From a virus: DNA of 43,868 bases. The notes beneath the pieces are model-generated. The model saw only the letters and a program-made list of their open reading frames with translations, was not told where the DNA came from and ran no database searches. The stretch spans positions 1 through 43,868 of IMG/VR virus record IMGVR_UViG_3300024265_000019. One strand, 5' to 3'. Within the stretch, counting starts at the first letter, position 1. Each line of letters opens with the position of its first letter. Of the stretch, positions 28,786 through 35,788 are shown piece by piece. A program made the position numbers and the translations under genes.

Positions 28786-28866
28786 ATGAAGCAATCTAAT
28801 TTATGGCATTATTTTGGGATTATTGGCGATTCTACTCCTGCCCCATGCAACTGCAGCCAAACATAG
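28786..28866 (+). CDS. Possible 26-residue peptide
   Basis: Short frame after TAGGAA and a 7-base spacer; ends CNCSQT with a C-x-C. It has a good RBS but is too short to be sure. No known relative. It may be a remnant gene start in the leader-repeat cluster. Confidence 0.3.
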   Translation: MKQSNLWHYFGIIGDSTPAPCNCSQT

Positions 28867-28949
28867 GGAAGGTTGATAATTTGTATCTGTCAAGCTAATT
28901 GATTATAATAAAGATTCAAATTAACTAAGAGTTACGAAATGTTAATAAA

Positions 28950-29108
28950 ATGTATCATATCGTGCACAGGGATAATTGCTGGCACATACTCAAAGGAACT
29001 GACGTTGTTCTATTTGGGTTTGGCAGCATCGAGACAGCCGTAAGAATTGCGCGCTTGAACGACATTTTATTGACTTTTGAAAACTGCGAACTGGAGAAAG
29101 TAGCATGA
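28950..29108 (+). CDS. Hypothetical small protein
   Basis: 52 aa. HIVHRDNCWHILKGTDVVLFGFGSIETAVRIARLNDILL has a W-x-I-L-K-G strand and a T-A-x-x-x-A helix, similar in layout to short phage proteins of the DUF2188 type. RBS is weak. Its stop overlaps the next ATG (GCATGAGT), which supports it. An overlapping 34-codon frame starting at 28939 is less likely. Confidence 0.45.
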   Translation: MYHIVHRDNCWHILKGTDVVLFGFGSIETAVRIARLNDILLTFENCELEKVA

Positions 29109-29167
29109 GTGGAAACGATAAACCTCAGCCGCCACCACCAAAACCAAAGAAGAAGTCTAAGAAATGA
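29105..29167 (+). CDS. 20-residue Pro/Lys-rich peptide
   Basis: ATG at 29105 has GGAGAAAG upstream and overlaps the previous stop; its TGA overlaps the next ATG (ATGA at 29164). The product is a run of PPPPKP followed by KKKSKK, so it is basic and unstructured. The double overlap and RBS make it likely to be translated despite its size. Function unknown. Confidence 0.5.
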   Translation: MSGNDKPQPPPPKPKKKSKK

Positions 29168-29715
29168 TTTCGTTTTTTGAATGGTTATTTAATCACGATC
29201 AGTACACTACAGGCTGCGCGATTGCGGCCTTTTTTCTATTTTTCTATTCAGTTAAGCCTAAATCATTATCGATGCTTATTTTGTTATTAGAGTTTTCTGC
29301 CTGCAAGATAGTGGCGGTCGCGGGATTAAAGACTACGAGCCTGCTGGATAATTCTGGACTATTTTTAGCTTACTCACTGATACAAGCTGTCGCAATTTAT
29401 TCCCTATACATGTCTGCAAAGAAAGGTTACGAAATCTCTATATTAGTAACGGTATTAATATCTCTTGCTGCAATATACAACATTTTAATGATCGCCCCAT
29501 ACCACGGATACGCTGTTTTTGGCTTTTCTGGCGAACAAATGTATAATGTTTATTCAAATTTATTAGGTTTTATTATGTTAATGCAGTTATTTTATATGGC
29601 GTCTTACAACAAATTGCTGATAAGCAAGCTAGGGAAGCATGCAAGAACTTATACCGTATTTACTGACCGGTTTTATATGTCTTATTGTCGGCCTTGTGTT
29701 GGGGGTGTTATGTGA
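29164..29715 (+). CDS. Polytopic membrane protein of the lysis region
   Basis: 183 aa with about five transmembrane helices (near residues 18-33, 37-56, 65-84, 90-111 and 132-150). Loops are short and the C-terminus is basic with several Cys and Arg (LGKHARTYT, YMSYCRPCVGG). Too long and too many segments for a standard holin. Position just before the lysis genes suggests a lysis or exclusion role. No family recognised. Confidence 0.6.
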   Translation: MISFFEWLFNHDQYTTGCAIAAFFLFFYSVKPKSLSMLILLLEFSACKIVAVAGLKTTSLLDNSGLFLAYSLIQAVAIYSLYMSAKKGYEISILVTVLISLAAIYNILMIAPYHGYAVFGFSGEQMYNVYSNLLGFIMLMQLFYMASYNKLLISKLGKHARTYTVFTDRFYMSYCRPCVGGVM

Positions 29716-29812
29716 GCAAAAACGAAGACTCGGAGAAAGGCACAAGCGAAACATTAGAAAAATTAATCAGTCTGATGTCCGCGAGAGAACTAGCCCAAGG
29801 TGTAAGGGATGA
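29639..29812 (+). CDS. Possible overlapping small membrane protein
   Basis: 57 aa in a third frame, overlapping the ends of two other genes; AGGGAAG precedes ATG at 29639. Residues about 5-25 (IPYLLTGFICLIVGLVLGVL) form a clean transmembrane helix followed by a very basic tail (EQKRRLGERHKRNIRKIN). This charge pattern is typical of real single-span membrane proteins. It competes with two overlapping genes, so it is only a candidate. Confidence 0.4.
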   Translation: MQELIPYLLTGFICLIVGLVLGVLCEQKRRLGERHKRNIRKINQSDVRERTSPRCKG

Positions 29813-30107
29813 ATTGGCAGAAAAAAGAACTGTAAAAACAGATGATAAAATAGACACCCTAGTTAGCGCCGTAAACACGCTGACAATATCACATACAGAA
29901 TCACAGAGAGACAATAAAGAAATCTTTAAGGCTATTGAACGATTGGAGGAAAACCAAAAGCAGCAAGGCGTAAAACAGTCGGCTCAAAGCGAGGTGCTAG
30001 CAGTACATGAAGTTAAGATTAACGGCTCGAAATCAGTGTTAAGAGAAGCGGGTGGAGTCATCACCGCAATCATAGCCGCGGTTCTAATAGGTAAGTTTTC
30101 AATATGA
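29712..30107 (+). CDS. Holin-like or XhlA-like protein with coiled coil and C-terminal membrane helix
   Basis: 131 aa from GTG at 29712 (GTGA overlap with the membrane protein gene, GGGGGTG upstream). Residues about 40-100 form a charged coiled coil (EIFKAIERLEENQKQQGVK), and the last 20 residues (GGVITAIIAAVLIGKFSI) are one transmembrane helix. This arrangement resembles XhlA-like lysis accessory proteins. It directly precedes the endolysin gene with four bases of overlap, so a part in lysis is likely. Confidence 0.65.
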   Translation: MSKNEDSEKGTSETLEKLISLMSARELAQGVRDELAEKRTVKTDDKIDTLVSAVNTLTISHTESQRDNKEIFKAIERLEENQKQQGVKQSAQSEVLAVHEVKINGSKSVLREAGGVITAIIAAVLIGKFSI

Positions 30108-30430
30108 GATTCAAAGACGCATCAATAGGTCTACAGAGCCTATGCCCTCAAATTGTTCTAGCTCTAATTATTGTCGATCAGATAATGAAACAGGCGGGGC
30201 AAGAAGCGCTTATAACATCAATCAACGATGCCAAGCATGGCAAGTCATCATTGCATTATAGTGGTGCAGCCGTTGATCTAAGGTCTAAATGGTTTACTCA
30301 TCCAGAACAAGTGATAGCATTATGTAAGGAAGCTCTTGGAAATAGCCCTGATTATGACATGATTTACGAAGGTAAGGGTAAGATTTACGAACATTTTCAC
30401 CTTGAGTATCAACCAAAAAGGAAAGATTAA
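30104..30430 (+). CDS. Endolysin, M15-type (VanY-like) peptidase
   Basis: 108 aa. SSLHYSGAAVDLR gives the zinc ligands His51 and Asp58, and EHFHLEY gives the third His (97 or 99) with the catalytic acid nearby. This is the SxHxxGxAxD...HxH layout of LAS/M15 peptidases that cut peptide bridges of peptidoglycan. No signal peptide, so it depends on a holin to cross the membrane. Smaller than T5-type lysins (about 137 aa) and without a wall-binding domain, as usual for phages of Gram-negative hosts. Confidence 0.88.
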   Translation: MRFKDASIGLQSLCPQIVLALIIVDQIMKQAGQEALITSINDAKHGKSSLHYSGAAVDLRSKWFTHPEQVIALCKEALGNSPDYDMIYEGKGKIYEHFHLEYQPKRKD

Positions 30431-30540
30431 TGAAAGACGATTATAACCCTATAAAGCATGGTCACGGTGATGCAATAAGCCCTGATTGGAATGTAATCTC
30501 TAAGGTTGGTGCTGGTAGCGGTGGAATATCAACAGAGTAA
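30430..30540 (+). CDS. Hypothetical small protein
   Basis: 36 aa; ATG overlaps the endolysin stop (TAATG). Gly/His/Asp-rich (KHGHGDAISPDWNVISKVGAGSGG). The overlap is the only strong evidence. No known relative. Situated between endolysin and holin candidate. Confidence 0.4.
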   Translation: MKDDYNPIKHGHGDAISPDWNVISKVGAGSGGISTE

Positions 30541-30547
30541 GGTTAAT

Positions 30548-30748
30548 ATGGACTGGTTAAAGAAACGATTAAAATCAAAAACTATCTGGCTAACTTCAAT
30601 AGCGCCAAGTATTTTAGTTTTCATGGGTATGTACTCTGATGCTCTAAAAGAGATGCTGGCAGGCAACTATAATTATGTATTTATGGCATTTGCTGCGCTT
30701 GCTTTCTACTCTAGAGAAACAACCGATTCAAGCCTGGATGATAAATAA
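30548..30748 (+). CDS. Holin candidate
   Basis: 66 aa from ATG at 30548, AAGG upstream; an earlier in-frame start overlaps the preceding gene. Basic N-terminus (DWLKKRLKSKTIW), two hydrophobic segments (LTSIAPSILVFMGMYSD and YNYVFMAFAALAFY) and a polar C-terminus (RETTDSSLDDK). The KSKT-x-W start and the R-x-T-x-x-x-L-x-D-K ending fit a common class of small phage holins. It lies directly before the spanins, consistent with a holin-spanin block. Confidence 0.7.
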   Translation: MDWLKKRLKSKTIWLTSIAPSILVFMGMYSDALKEMLAGNYNYVFMAFAALAFYSRETTDSSLDDK

Positions 30749-30993
30749 TGTTTTCTAATATGAAAATAGCCGCTGCTGCTGTGGTGTTATTTATGGGGTA
30801 CTGGATAAAGTACTTATTATCTAAAAATGCAAGGCTTGAGCATAAAGATAAAATTAACGATAAGCTAAATGCAATTAGAGAAAACCAAGAAGTATTTAAA
30901 GATAAGGCGTTAGTAGATGAAAAGATTCGAATCGATGAGAAAATTAAAACTGATAATGATAAGTCTATTCGTGACGAGCTTAACGGCCTGTAG
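30748..30993 (+). CDS. Inner-membrane spanin (Rz-like)
   Basis: 81 aa. N-terminal transmembrane helix (KIAAAAVVLFMGYWIKYLL) followed by a periplasmic coiled coil rich in Lys, Asp and Glu (NARLEHKDKINDKLNAIREN). It is short compared with lambda Rz (153 aa). The 3' 77 bases overlap the outer spanin gene in the +1 frame, the classic Rz/Rz1 arrangement. With the outer partner it fuses the two membranes in the last step of lysis. Confidence 0.82.
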   Translation: MFSNMKIAAAAVVLFMGYWIKYLLSKNARLEHKDKINDKLNAIRENQEVFKDKALVDEKIRIDEKIKTDNDKSIRDELNGL

Positions 30994-31249
30994 CTCTATA
31001 GAGTTAGCTCATGTATCCGTTGATTGTCTCGGCCAGCCAAAAGTAAGCCTCAACTTCACCAATGAAGAGGCAGCTAGATTTGTTATAGCTGATGATGAGC
31101 TGGAAAGGCTGGAAATGACAAGAGAAGAGGCTGATGAATTTGAAAGCAACATGCAACTAAAAATCAGAAAATTCGCTGTAACATTAAGGGAAAGGGTCAA
31201 TACTCAATGTAAGCTCAACAAAGAACATGACGAGCTCCATAAAAACTGA
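30917..31249 (+). CDS. Outer-membrane spanin lipoprotein (Rz1-like)
   Basis: 110 aa. A signal peptide with lipobox LTAC|SS (Cys25 from this start) follows a basic n-region; AAGG lies nine bases before ATG at 30917, and an internal ATG at 30935 is also possible. The mature part is acidic and helical (EEAARFVIADDELERLEM), longer than lambda Rz1. Overlap with the inner spanin in a different frame supports the assignment. Function requires an outer membrane, so the host is Gram-negative. Confidence 0.85.
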   Translation: MKRFESMRKLKLIMISLFVTSLTACSSIELAHVSVDCLGQPKVSLNFTNEEAARFVIADDELERLEMTREEADEFESNMQLKIRKFAVTLRERVNTQCKLNKEHDELHKN

Positions 31250-31640
31250 TTTAGATGAAGTTAGAGAAATTAGGCGTAAACGCTATTTAAAGCGTAATAA
31301 AGAACGTCAAGAAAAATTGTCCCATCCAGAGAAAAAGCAAGCTTTACATAGGCAACAAAACATGCCATCATATCCCTGTAATATAATAATTAAACGGGAT
31401 GCTATGAAAGCTCACACAATATCACTAATCATCAAAGGTTACACTCTAGAAGAAGGGTTAGCGGTTCTCAATATGGGCAAGCGAACCTATTACCGATGGG
31501 CTGTAGAAAAGCCTGAAGAATTATCATCTAGGATTGAGAAATTAAAAAGGCGGGCGAGTAATGGTTATTTGACAATCAACAATCCTATCCGTTTTCAATA
31601 CCAAGAGAAGCTATTACATATTAATTTAGGTGATATATAA
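31227..31640 (+). CDS. Hypothetical DNA-binding-like protein
   Basis: 137 aa; overlaps the end of the outer spanin gene by 23 bases. Very basic N-terminal third (REIRRKRYLKRNKERQEKL), then a likely helix-turn-helix (IIKGYTLEEGLAVLNMGKRTYYRWA, about 67-92) of the kind found in terminase small subunits and transposase-like HTH domains, then a basic helix (RIEKLKRRAS). Could be a regulator of late genes or a packaging accessory, given its place before the terminase genes. Confidence 0.6.
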   Translation: MTSSIKTDLDEVREIRRKRYLKRNKERQEKLSHPEKKQALHRQQNMPSYPCNIIIKRDAMKAHTISLIIKGYTLEEGLAVLNMGKRTYYRWAVEKPEELSSRIEKLKRRASNGYLTINNPIRFQYQEKLLHINLGDI

Positions 31641-31747
31641 GTAGAGCTAAAAATTTGTCATTTTAAGGTGCACCGAGACTTGATTGAGGTACTTCCCGTA
31701 TGCCATAAGACTCACCCATATGCTATCCCAATAAAAAAAGAAGATAT

Positions 31748-31755
31748 GTTATACT
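31748..31755 (+). promoter_or_regulatory. Possible extended -10 promoter
   Basis: TGTTATACT (extended -10 with TATACT at 31750-31755) lies just before the gene at 31764. No good -35 is visible. Transcripts would start only a few bases before the ATG, which would leave the GAGG RBS out. It is therefore weak as the promoter for that gene but might serve the terminase genes. Confidence 0.3.
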
Positions 31756-31763
31756 GAGGCTAT

Positions 31764-32042
31764 ATGAATATATTATGTAAGATTTTTGGACACAGGCAAC
31801 ACTTTGATACAGGTTCTTGCTTATCATCTTCAACATGCAAAAGGTGCGGTAACAAAGAGCCTGGGTTTGTCACAAATTATCCAATGCCAAAAGTTAAACC
31901 ACCGAAAGCTGAAGTTTCAGATAATTTAAAGCGCTACATTTGCCAATTAGAGCAAGAAAATGCAATTTTAAGGCATGCTTTAGAAAGCCGCACTACAAAC
32001 GAACCAGATTTAGATATTGCGGCACCAGAGATAAGATATTAA
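31764..32042 (+). CDS. DUF1660-like small zinc-binding protein
   Basis: 92 aa. CKIFGHRQHF near the N-terminus and CLSSSTCKRCG give the Cys-His-Cys-Cys spacing of the phage DUF1660 zinc-ribbon type. The C-terminal half is a short coiled coil (LKRYICQLEQENAILRHALE). It lies in front of the small terminase gene, separated by a terminator. Function unknown. Confidence 0.65.
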   Translation: MNILCKIFGHRQHFDTGSCLSSSTCKRCGNKEPGFVTNYPMPKVKPPKAEVSDNLKRYICQLEQENAILRHALESRTTNEPDLDIAAPEIRY

Positions 32043-32071
32043 AGAATTCCCCGGCCAGTGATGGCAATTTA

Positions 32072-32098
32072 GCCGCATGAAGTTTAGTGGCATTTTTT
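32072..32098 (+). terminator. Rho-independent terminator before the terminase genes
   Basis: GCCGC (32072-32076) and GTGGC (32087-32091) pair across a 10-base loop and are followed by A and six T residues (32093-32098). It would end transcription of the lysis/early region before late genes, or be overridden by late antitermination. Confidence 0.7.
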
Positions 32099-32111
32099 AT
32101 TTAGAGGCGAC

Positions 32112-32585
32112 ATGAACGCACCTGTAGGAAATCAATTTTGGAAAGCTAGAAGCAAGCATGGCAGAAATAAAATATTTGCCACTCCAGATATATTGTGGGA
32201 AGCAGCATGTGAATATTTCCAATGGGTTGATGATAACCCACTATTAAAAGGCATCGTTTACCAAGGCTCAGTAAGCAAGGATAGTGAGTCAATCATGAGG
32301 CCTATGACTATAGGTGGATTGTGTTTATTCCTTGGTGTTCACACTGAATATCTTGCTGGGTTCGAATCTGACTTAAACCTTGACACTCAAGAAGGTAAAG
32401 ATTATTCCCAGATCGTAAAGGACATCAAGCAAATAATATACGAGCAAAAGTTTGCTGGAGCCACTGCAGGCCTTATGAATCCTAACATTATAGCTAGAGA
32501 TTTAGGTCTTGCAGACAAGAAGGACTTAACCTCAAGCGATGGCTCAATGGCCCCTAAGTCGTTCAATGATTTCTACCAAAAGTAA
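32112..32585 (+). CDS. Terminase small subunit
   Basis: 157 aa. GNQFWKARSKHGRNKIFATPDILWEAACEYFQWVDDNPL at the N-terminus, MTIGGLCLFLGV in the middle and YEQKFAGATAGLMNPNIIARDLGLADK near the C-terminus match a widespread family of phage small terminases (DNA-packaging proteins) that recognise the packaging start site. The C-terminal tail may bind the large subunit. It overlaps the large-subunit gene by 20 bases. Confidence 0.9.
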   Translation: MNAPVGNQFWKARSKHGRNKIFATPDILWEAACEYFQWVDDNPLLKGIVYQGSVSKDSESIMRPMTIGGLCLFLGVHTEYLAGFESDLNLDTQEGKDYSQIVKDIKQIIYEQKFAGATAGLMNPNIIARDLGLADKKDLTSSDGSMAPKSFNDFYQK

Positions 32586-33978
32586 ACCTACAGAAAAAGC
32601 CAGCCTTAATCCAGCGCTAAAGGATTTTTGGCAAACAAAAGCAGATACCAAGATTCTAAAAGGTGGTCGAATATCATCTAAGACTTGGGATTGTGCTGGG
32701 TTCGCTATATTTCTAGCCTCTAATTACACTGTTAAATTCTTATGTATGAGGCAATTCCAAAATAAAATAAAAGAATCCGTCTATGCTGTATTGAAAGTGC
32801 AGATAGAAAGATTTGGCCTTTTGGACCAGTTCGAAATATTGGCGACAGAAATAAGGCATCGAGAAACCGGCTCATCATTTCACTTTTATGGTATTCATAG
32901 AGACATAGCAGAGATAAAAGGCTTTGAAGGCGCTCACATTGGCTGGATGGAAGAAGGGGAAGGTTTGACTAAGGAACAATGGTCTATCATTGAGCCAACG
33001 CTAAGAAATGAAGGCGCTGAATGTTGGATATTATACAATCCTCGACTAGTATCTGATTTTGTTGAAACATTCCACCACGACCCAGAAAACGGCACGATAG
33101 TCAGGCATATAAATTATGATGAAAATGAATTTATCTCGCAAACCGCACTAAGGAAGATTAATCGACTCAAAGAGCAGGATTATGAAGAGTATGAGCATTA
33201 CTATTTAGGTGTGGCCAGGAAAGACGATGATAACGTAATTATTAAGCGCTCTCATATTGAAGCGGCAATTGATGCTCATATTAAGCTTGATATTGAGCCT
33301 AGTGGCGATAAAAGGTCTGGTTTCGATGTGGCAGACGGCGGAAAGGATTTGTGCTCGCACATTTATGCTCATGGCATTGTTGCATTATGGGGTGAGCATT
33401 GGAAGGCTAAAGAGGATGAGCTTTTAGAGTCATGCAAGCGAGTTTATTCAAAAGCTTTATCATTTAACTCCCATATCGATTATGATTCTATTGGTGTTGG
33501 TGCCGGGTCTGGAGCAAAGTTTAAAGAGCTAAACGATGAGCGAAAAGGTATACCGGGATATTATGAGATTAAATACTCAAAGTTCATAGCGGGTGCAGGC
33601 GTTGCTAATCCTGATGACTATTACGTTGATACCGACGAAGAAAAGATAACAAACAAGGATTTCTTTGAAAACTTAAAGGCTCAATCATGGTGGATAATAG
33701 CCGAAAGGTTTAGAAATACCTATAACGCTATCACGAAAGGTCAAAAATTTGAAGAGCATGAATTAATCAGCATCAGCTCAGACATGCCAAATCTAGCCAA
33801 TTTAATCACAGAACTATCAACACCTAGGCGAAAATTCAGCAAAACGGGTAAAGTTATGGTTGAATCAAAAGAGGATTTGGCAAAGAGAGAAGTTAAATCA
33901 CCAAACGATGCAGATGCGTTTATTATGGCTTATTGCCCAAGAGTTAAAAGCCAAATAGTCAGGGCAGGTGGATTTTAG
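32566..33978 (+). CDS. Terminase large subunit
   Basis: 470 aa from ATG at 32566; a start at 32539 would add nine residues. Walker A is GGRISSKT (33-40), Walker B HIGWMEEGE with catalytic Glu (about 124-132), and a coupling motif lies near WILYNPR. The C-terminal nuclease has acidic residues in SGFDVADGGKD, HIDYDSIGVG and PNDADAFIMA. This is the DNA packaging motor that cuts concatemers and pumps DNA into the prohead through the portal. The circular assembly is consistent with headful packaging, but cos ends are not excluded. Confidence 0.94.
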   Translation: MISTKSKPTEKASLNPALKDFWQTKADTKILKGGRISSKTWDCAGFAIFLASNYTVKFLCMRQFQNKIKESVYAVLKVQIERFGLLDQFEILATEIRHRETGSSFHFYGIHRDIAEIKGFEGAHIGWMEEGEGLTKEQWSIIEPTLRNEGAECWILYNPRLVSDFVETFHHDPENGTIVRHINYDENEFISQTALRKINRLKEQDYEEYEHYYLGVARKDDDNVIIKRSHIEAAIDAHIKLDIEPSGDKRSGFDVADGGKDLCSHIYAHGIVALWGEHWKAKEDELLESCKRVYSKALSFNSHIDYDSIGVGAGSGAKFKELNDERKGIPGYYEIKYSKFIAGAGVANPDDYYVDTDEEKITNKDFFENLKAQSWWIIAERFRNTYNAITKGQKFEEHELISISSDMPNLANLITELSTPRRKFSKTGKVMVESKEDLAKREVKSPNDADAFIMAYCPRVKSQIVRAGGF

Positions 33979-34035
33979 TCATAGATTAAAGCTATAATAC
34001 TCAATAATGTATAAACTATGATTAATTGAGTCGCC

Positions 34036-35412
34036 ATGAAATCCAAGGTAGTTAATATCACAGAAAAAGATACAGCTATCGGCCGAATGGTTAACTCATT
34101 CCAGCATACGCTTAGAAGACTAAGCGCATCACTAAATTTCGGTATCTCACCAGACGGTAAGCGAAACTACAATACAATTTTTGGATATGGTGAGCAACTA
34201 TCCTATTCTGATTATTTTGGTATGTATGAGCGTTCTGCGCTTGGTAATGCAGTAGTATCAAAAGTCACAAAAGCCTGTTGGAACGAAATCCCTAAAGTCA
34301 CATCAAGCGATACACAAATACTCGAAGAAGAATTAGACACCCTGAATAAAATGGGTTTCTTTAGAGCTTTAGAGCGCGCCGACACTTTAAACCGTATTGG
34401 TAATTTTAGTGTTTTATTGATTGGCGTACCTGATGGAATGCAGTTAAACCAGCCTTTAGGAACCGCCAATAGCATGGAAGAGTTATATTTCAATCCTTAT
34501 AATTTTGACGGCATTGAAATATTAAAATGGGACAATGATCCTATTTCTAAAAGGTTCGGGCTACCTATCGAATATCAATTGCAAACAACCAGCTTTGGCG
34601 AGAAACAAAAAGATATTCAAACATCAGCCATAATTGTTCACTTTTCAAGAATTATTCACTTAGCTGAAGGCGCGTTAGATAGCAGTGTTGAAGGCTCAAG
34701 TTCTTTGCAGCCAATTTGGAACAACCTAATAAACACATTAAAGATTGTTGGCGGTAGTGGTGAAGCTTATTTCAGAAATGCTAGACAGCAATTAGCTTTA
34801 GAGGCTGATAAAGAATCAAGTTTAGAACCTGGTAGCCAGGAGTTAGCCGCACTGAAAGATAATATTGAAGCGCATGGCAACGGATGGGAAAGCACGCTCA
34901 GGCTTCAGAACATGAAGGCTCATAATCTTCAAATACAAATGATTAGCCCTAGAGACTCATTTGATACGAACACTGAAGAGATTAGCGGCCAAACTGGAAT
35001 ACCTATCAGGATATTAACCGGGAAAGGCGGCGGTCAAACTACAGGTTCAGAAGATAGAGCAAGCTGGAATTCAGTCATATCGGATAGGCGAACTACCGAA
35101 TGTGACAATTATTTGTTTCAGGGTTTAGGAATATTGCAAGAAGCCGGACTGCTTGAATTGCCTGATGACGCTGTTGTTGAGTGGCCGCCACAAGCCGCAT
35201 TGAATGAAAAAGAACAAGCGGAAGTTAACGAAAAGAAAGCTAGTACATTTGAGAAAATTGTTACTGCATTAGCTAAGCCTGTGGGTGATGAGGCTGATAT
35301 TGAAACCGTCTTAGAAGCTGTTGGTTTAGAAGATATTGAAATAGACGAGTCTGAAATAGACGACAAAGACATTGATAGTATTGACCCAGAGGATCTAAAC
35401 GATGACAACTAA
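34036..35412 (+). CDS. Portal protein (DUF1073-like)
   Basis: 458 aa. SALGNAVVSKVTKACWNEIP, LERADTLNRIGNFSVLLIGV and IPIRILTGKGGGQTTGSEDRASWNSVISDRR follow the layout of DUF1073-type portals. The C-terminus is very acidic (IDESEIDDKDIDSIDPEDL). It forms the dodecameric ring at the packaging vertex and binds the terminase and head-tail adaptor. It overlaps the next gene by 11 bases. Confidence 0.92.
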   Translation: MKSKVVNITEKDTAIGRMVNSFQHTLRRLSASLNFGISPDGKRNYNTIFGYGEQLSYSDYFGMYERSALGNAVVSKVTKACWNEIPKVTSSDTQILEEELDTLNKMGFFRALERADTLNRIGNFSVLLIGVPDGMQLNQPLGTANSMEELYFNPYNFDGIEILKWDNDPISKRFGLPIEYQLQTTSFGEKQKDIQTSAIIVHFSRIIHLAEGALDSSVEGSSSLQPIWNNLINTLKIVGGSGEAYFRNARQQLALEADKESSLEPGSQELAALKDNIEAHGNGWESTLRLQNMKAHNLQIQMISPRDSFDTNTEEISGQTGIPIRILTGKGGGQTTGSEDRASWNSVISDRRTTECDNYLFQGLGILQEAGLLELPDDAVVEWPPQAALNEKEQAEVNEKKASTFEKIVTALAKPVGDEADIETVLEAVGLEDIEIDESEIDDKDIDSIDPEDLNDDN

Positions 35413-35788
35413 AAGAATTGAAAAAGAGGCTTTAGTGGCCGCAACAATTATATTCGATCAAGATGGTGGAGCCACAGACGGCCCTAACCCAAGCTTTCCG
35501 AATTGTACTATTGATGTAATCGGTTTAACAGCCTTAGAAGGCGTTCCCGTTATTCCTGGTGCTGGAACATTTGCTATTTTTTATAAAACAGATGTTGACG
35601 GTGGATTTAAGGCCGCAACAACTAACCCAACATTAACCGCGGCTCAATCAGGCGGCTCCGCTAGTGCTGATGGTGCTGCAGCTAGCTCAAAGTTCACGGA
35701 CTTACCTATTGAAATTAAAGTAGTTCCTGCCGGCATTACAACCGCAGTTGCCTATCGCGTTTTAGTAAAGCAAACAAGCGATCAGTAA
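35402..35788 (+). CDS. Virion protein, short member of a tandem duplicated pair
   Basis: 128 aa. Beta-rich, with KEALVAATIIFDQDG, IDVIGLTALEGVPVIPGAGTF and KTDVDGGFKAATTNPT. The next gene's first 128 residues align to it along the whole length (same GTFxIxxxTDxDGGFK core, same VAYRVxxKQxS end), so it is a tandem duplicate that lacks the C-terminal domain. Probably a structural protein on the head. Function unknown beyond that. Confidence 0.7.
   Translation: MTTKRIEKEALVAATIIFDQDGGATDGPNPSFPNCTIDVIGLTALEGVPVIPGAGTFAIFYKTDVDGGFKAATTNPTLTAAQSGGSASADGAAASSKFTDLPIEIKVVPAGITTAVAYRVLVKQTSDQ

Larger units (their letters stand above)
27474..28871 (+). repeat. Second leader-repeat family (AGGGAA type)
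   Basis: AGGGAA followed by a short A/T-rich spacer precedes the genes at 27488 (27474-27480), 27857 (27844-27850), 28072 (28059-28065) and 28411 (28399-28405). A fifth copy at 28865-28871 has no clear start codon after it. The wider context (ATAGGGAAACTTAAA and close variants) is similar between copies, so they may share an origin. Confidence 0.65.
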
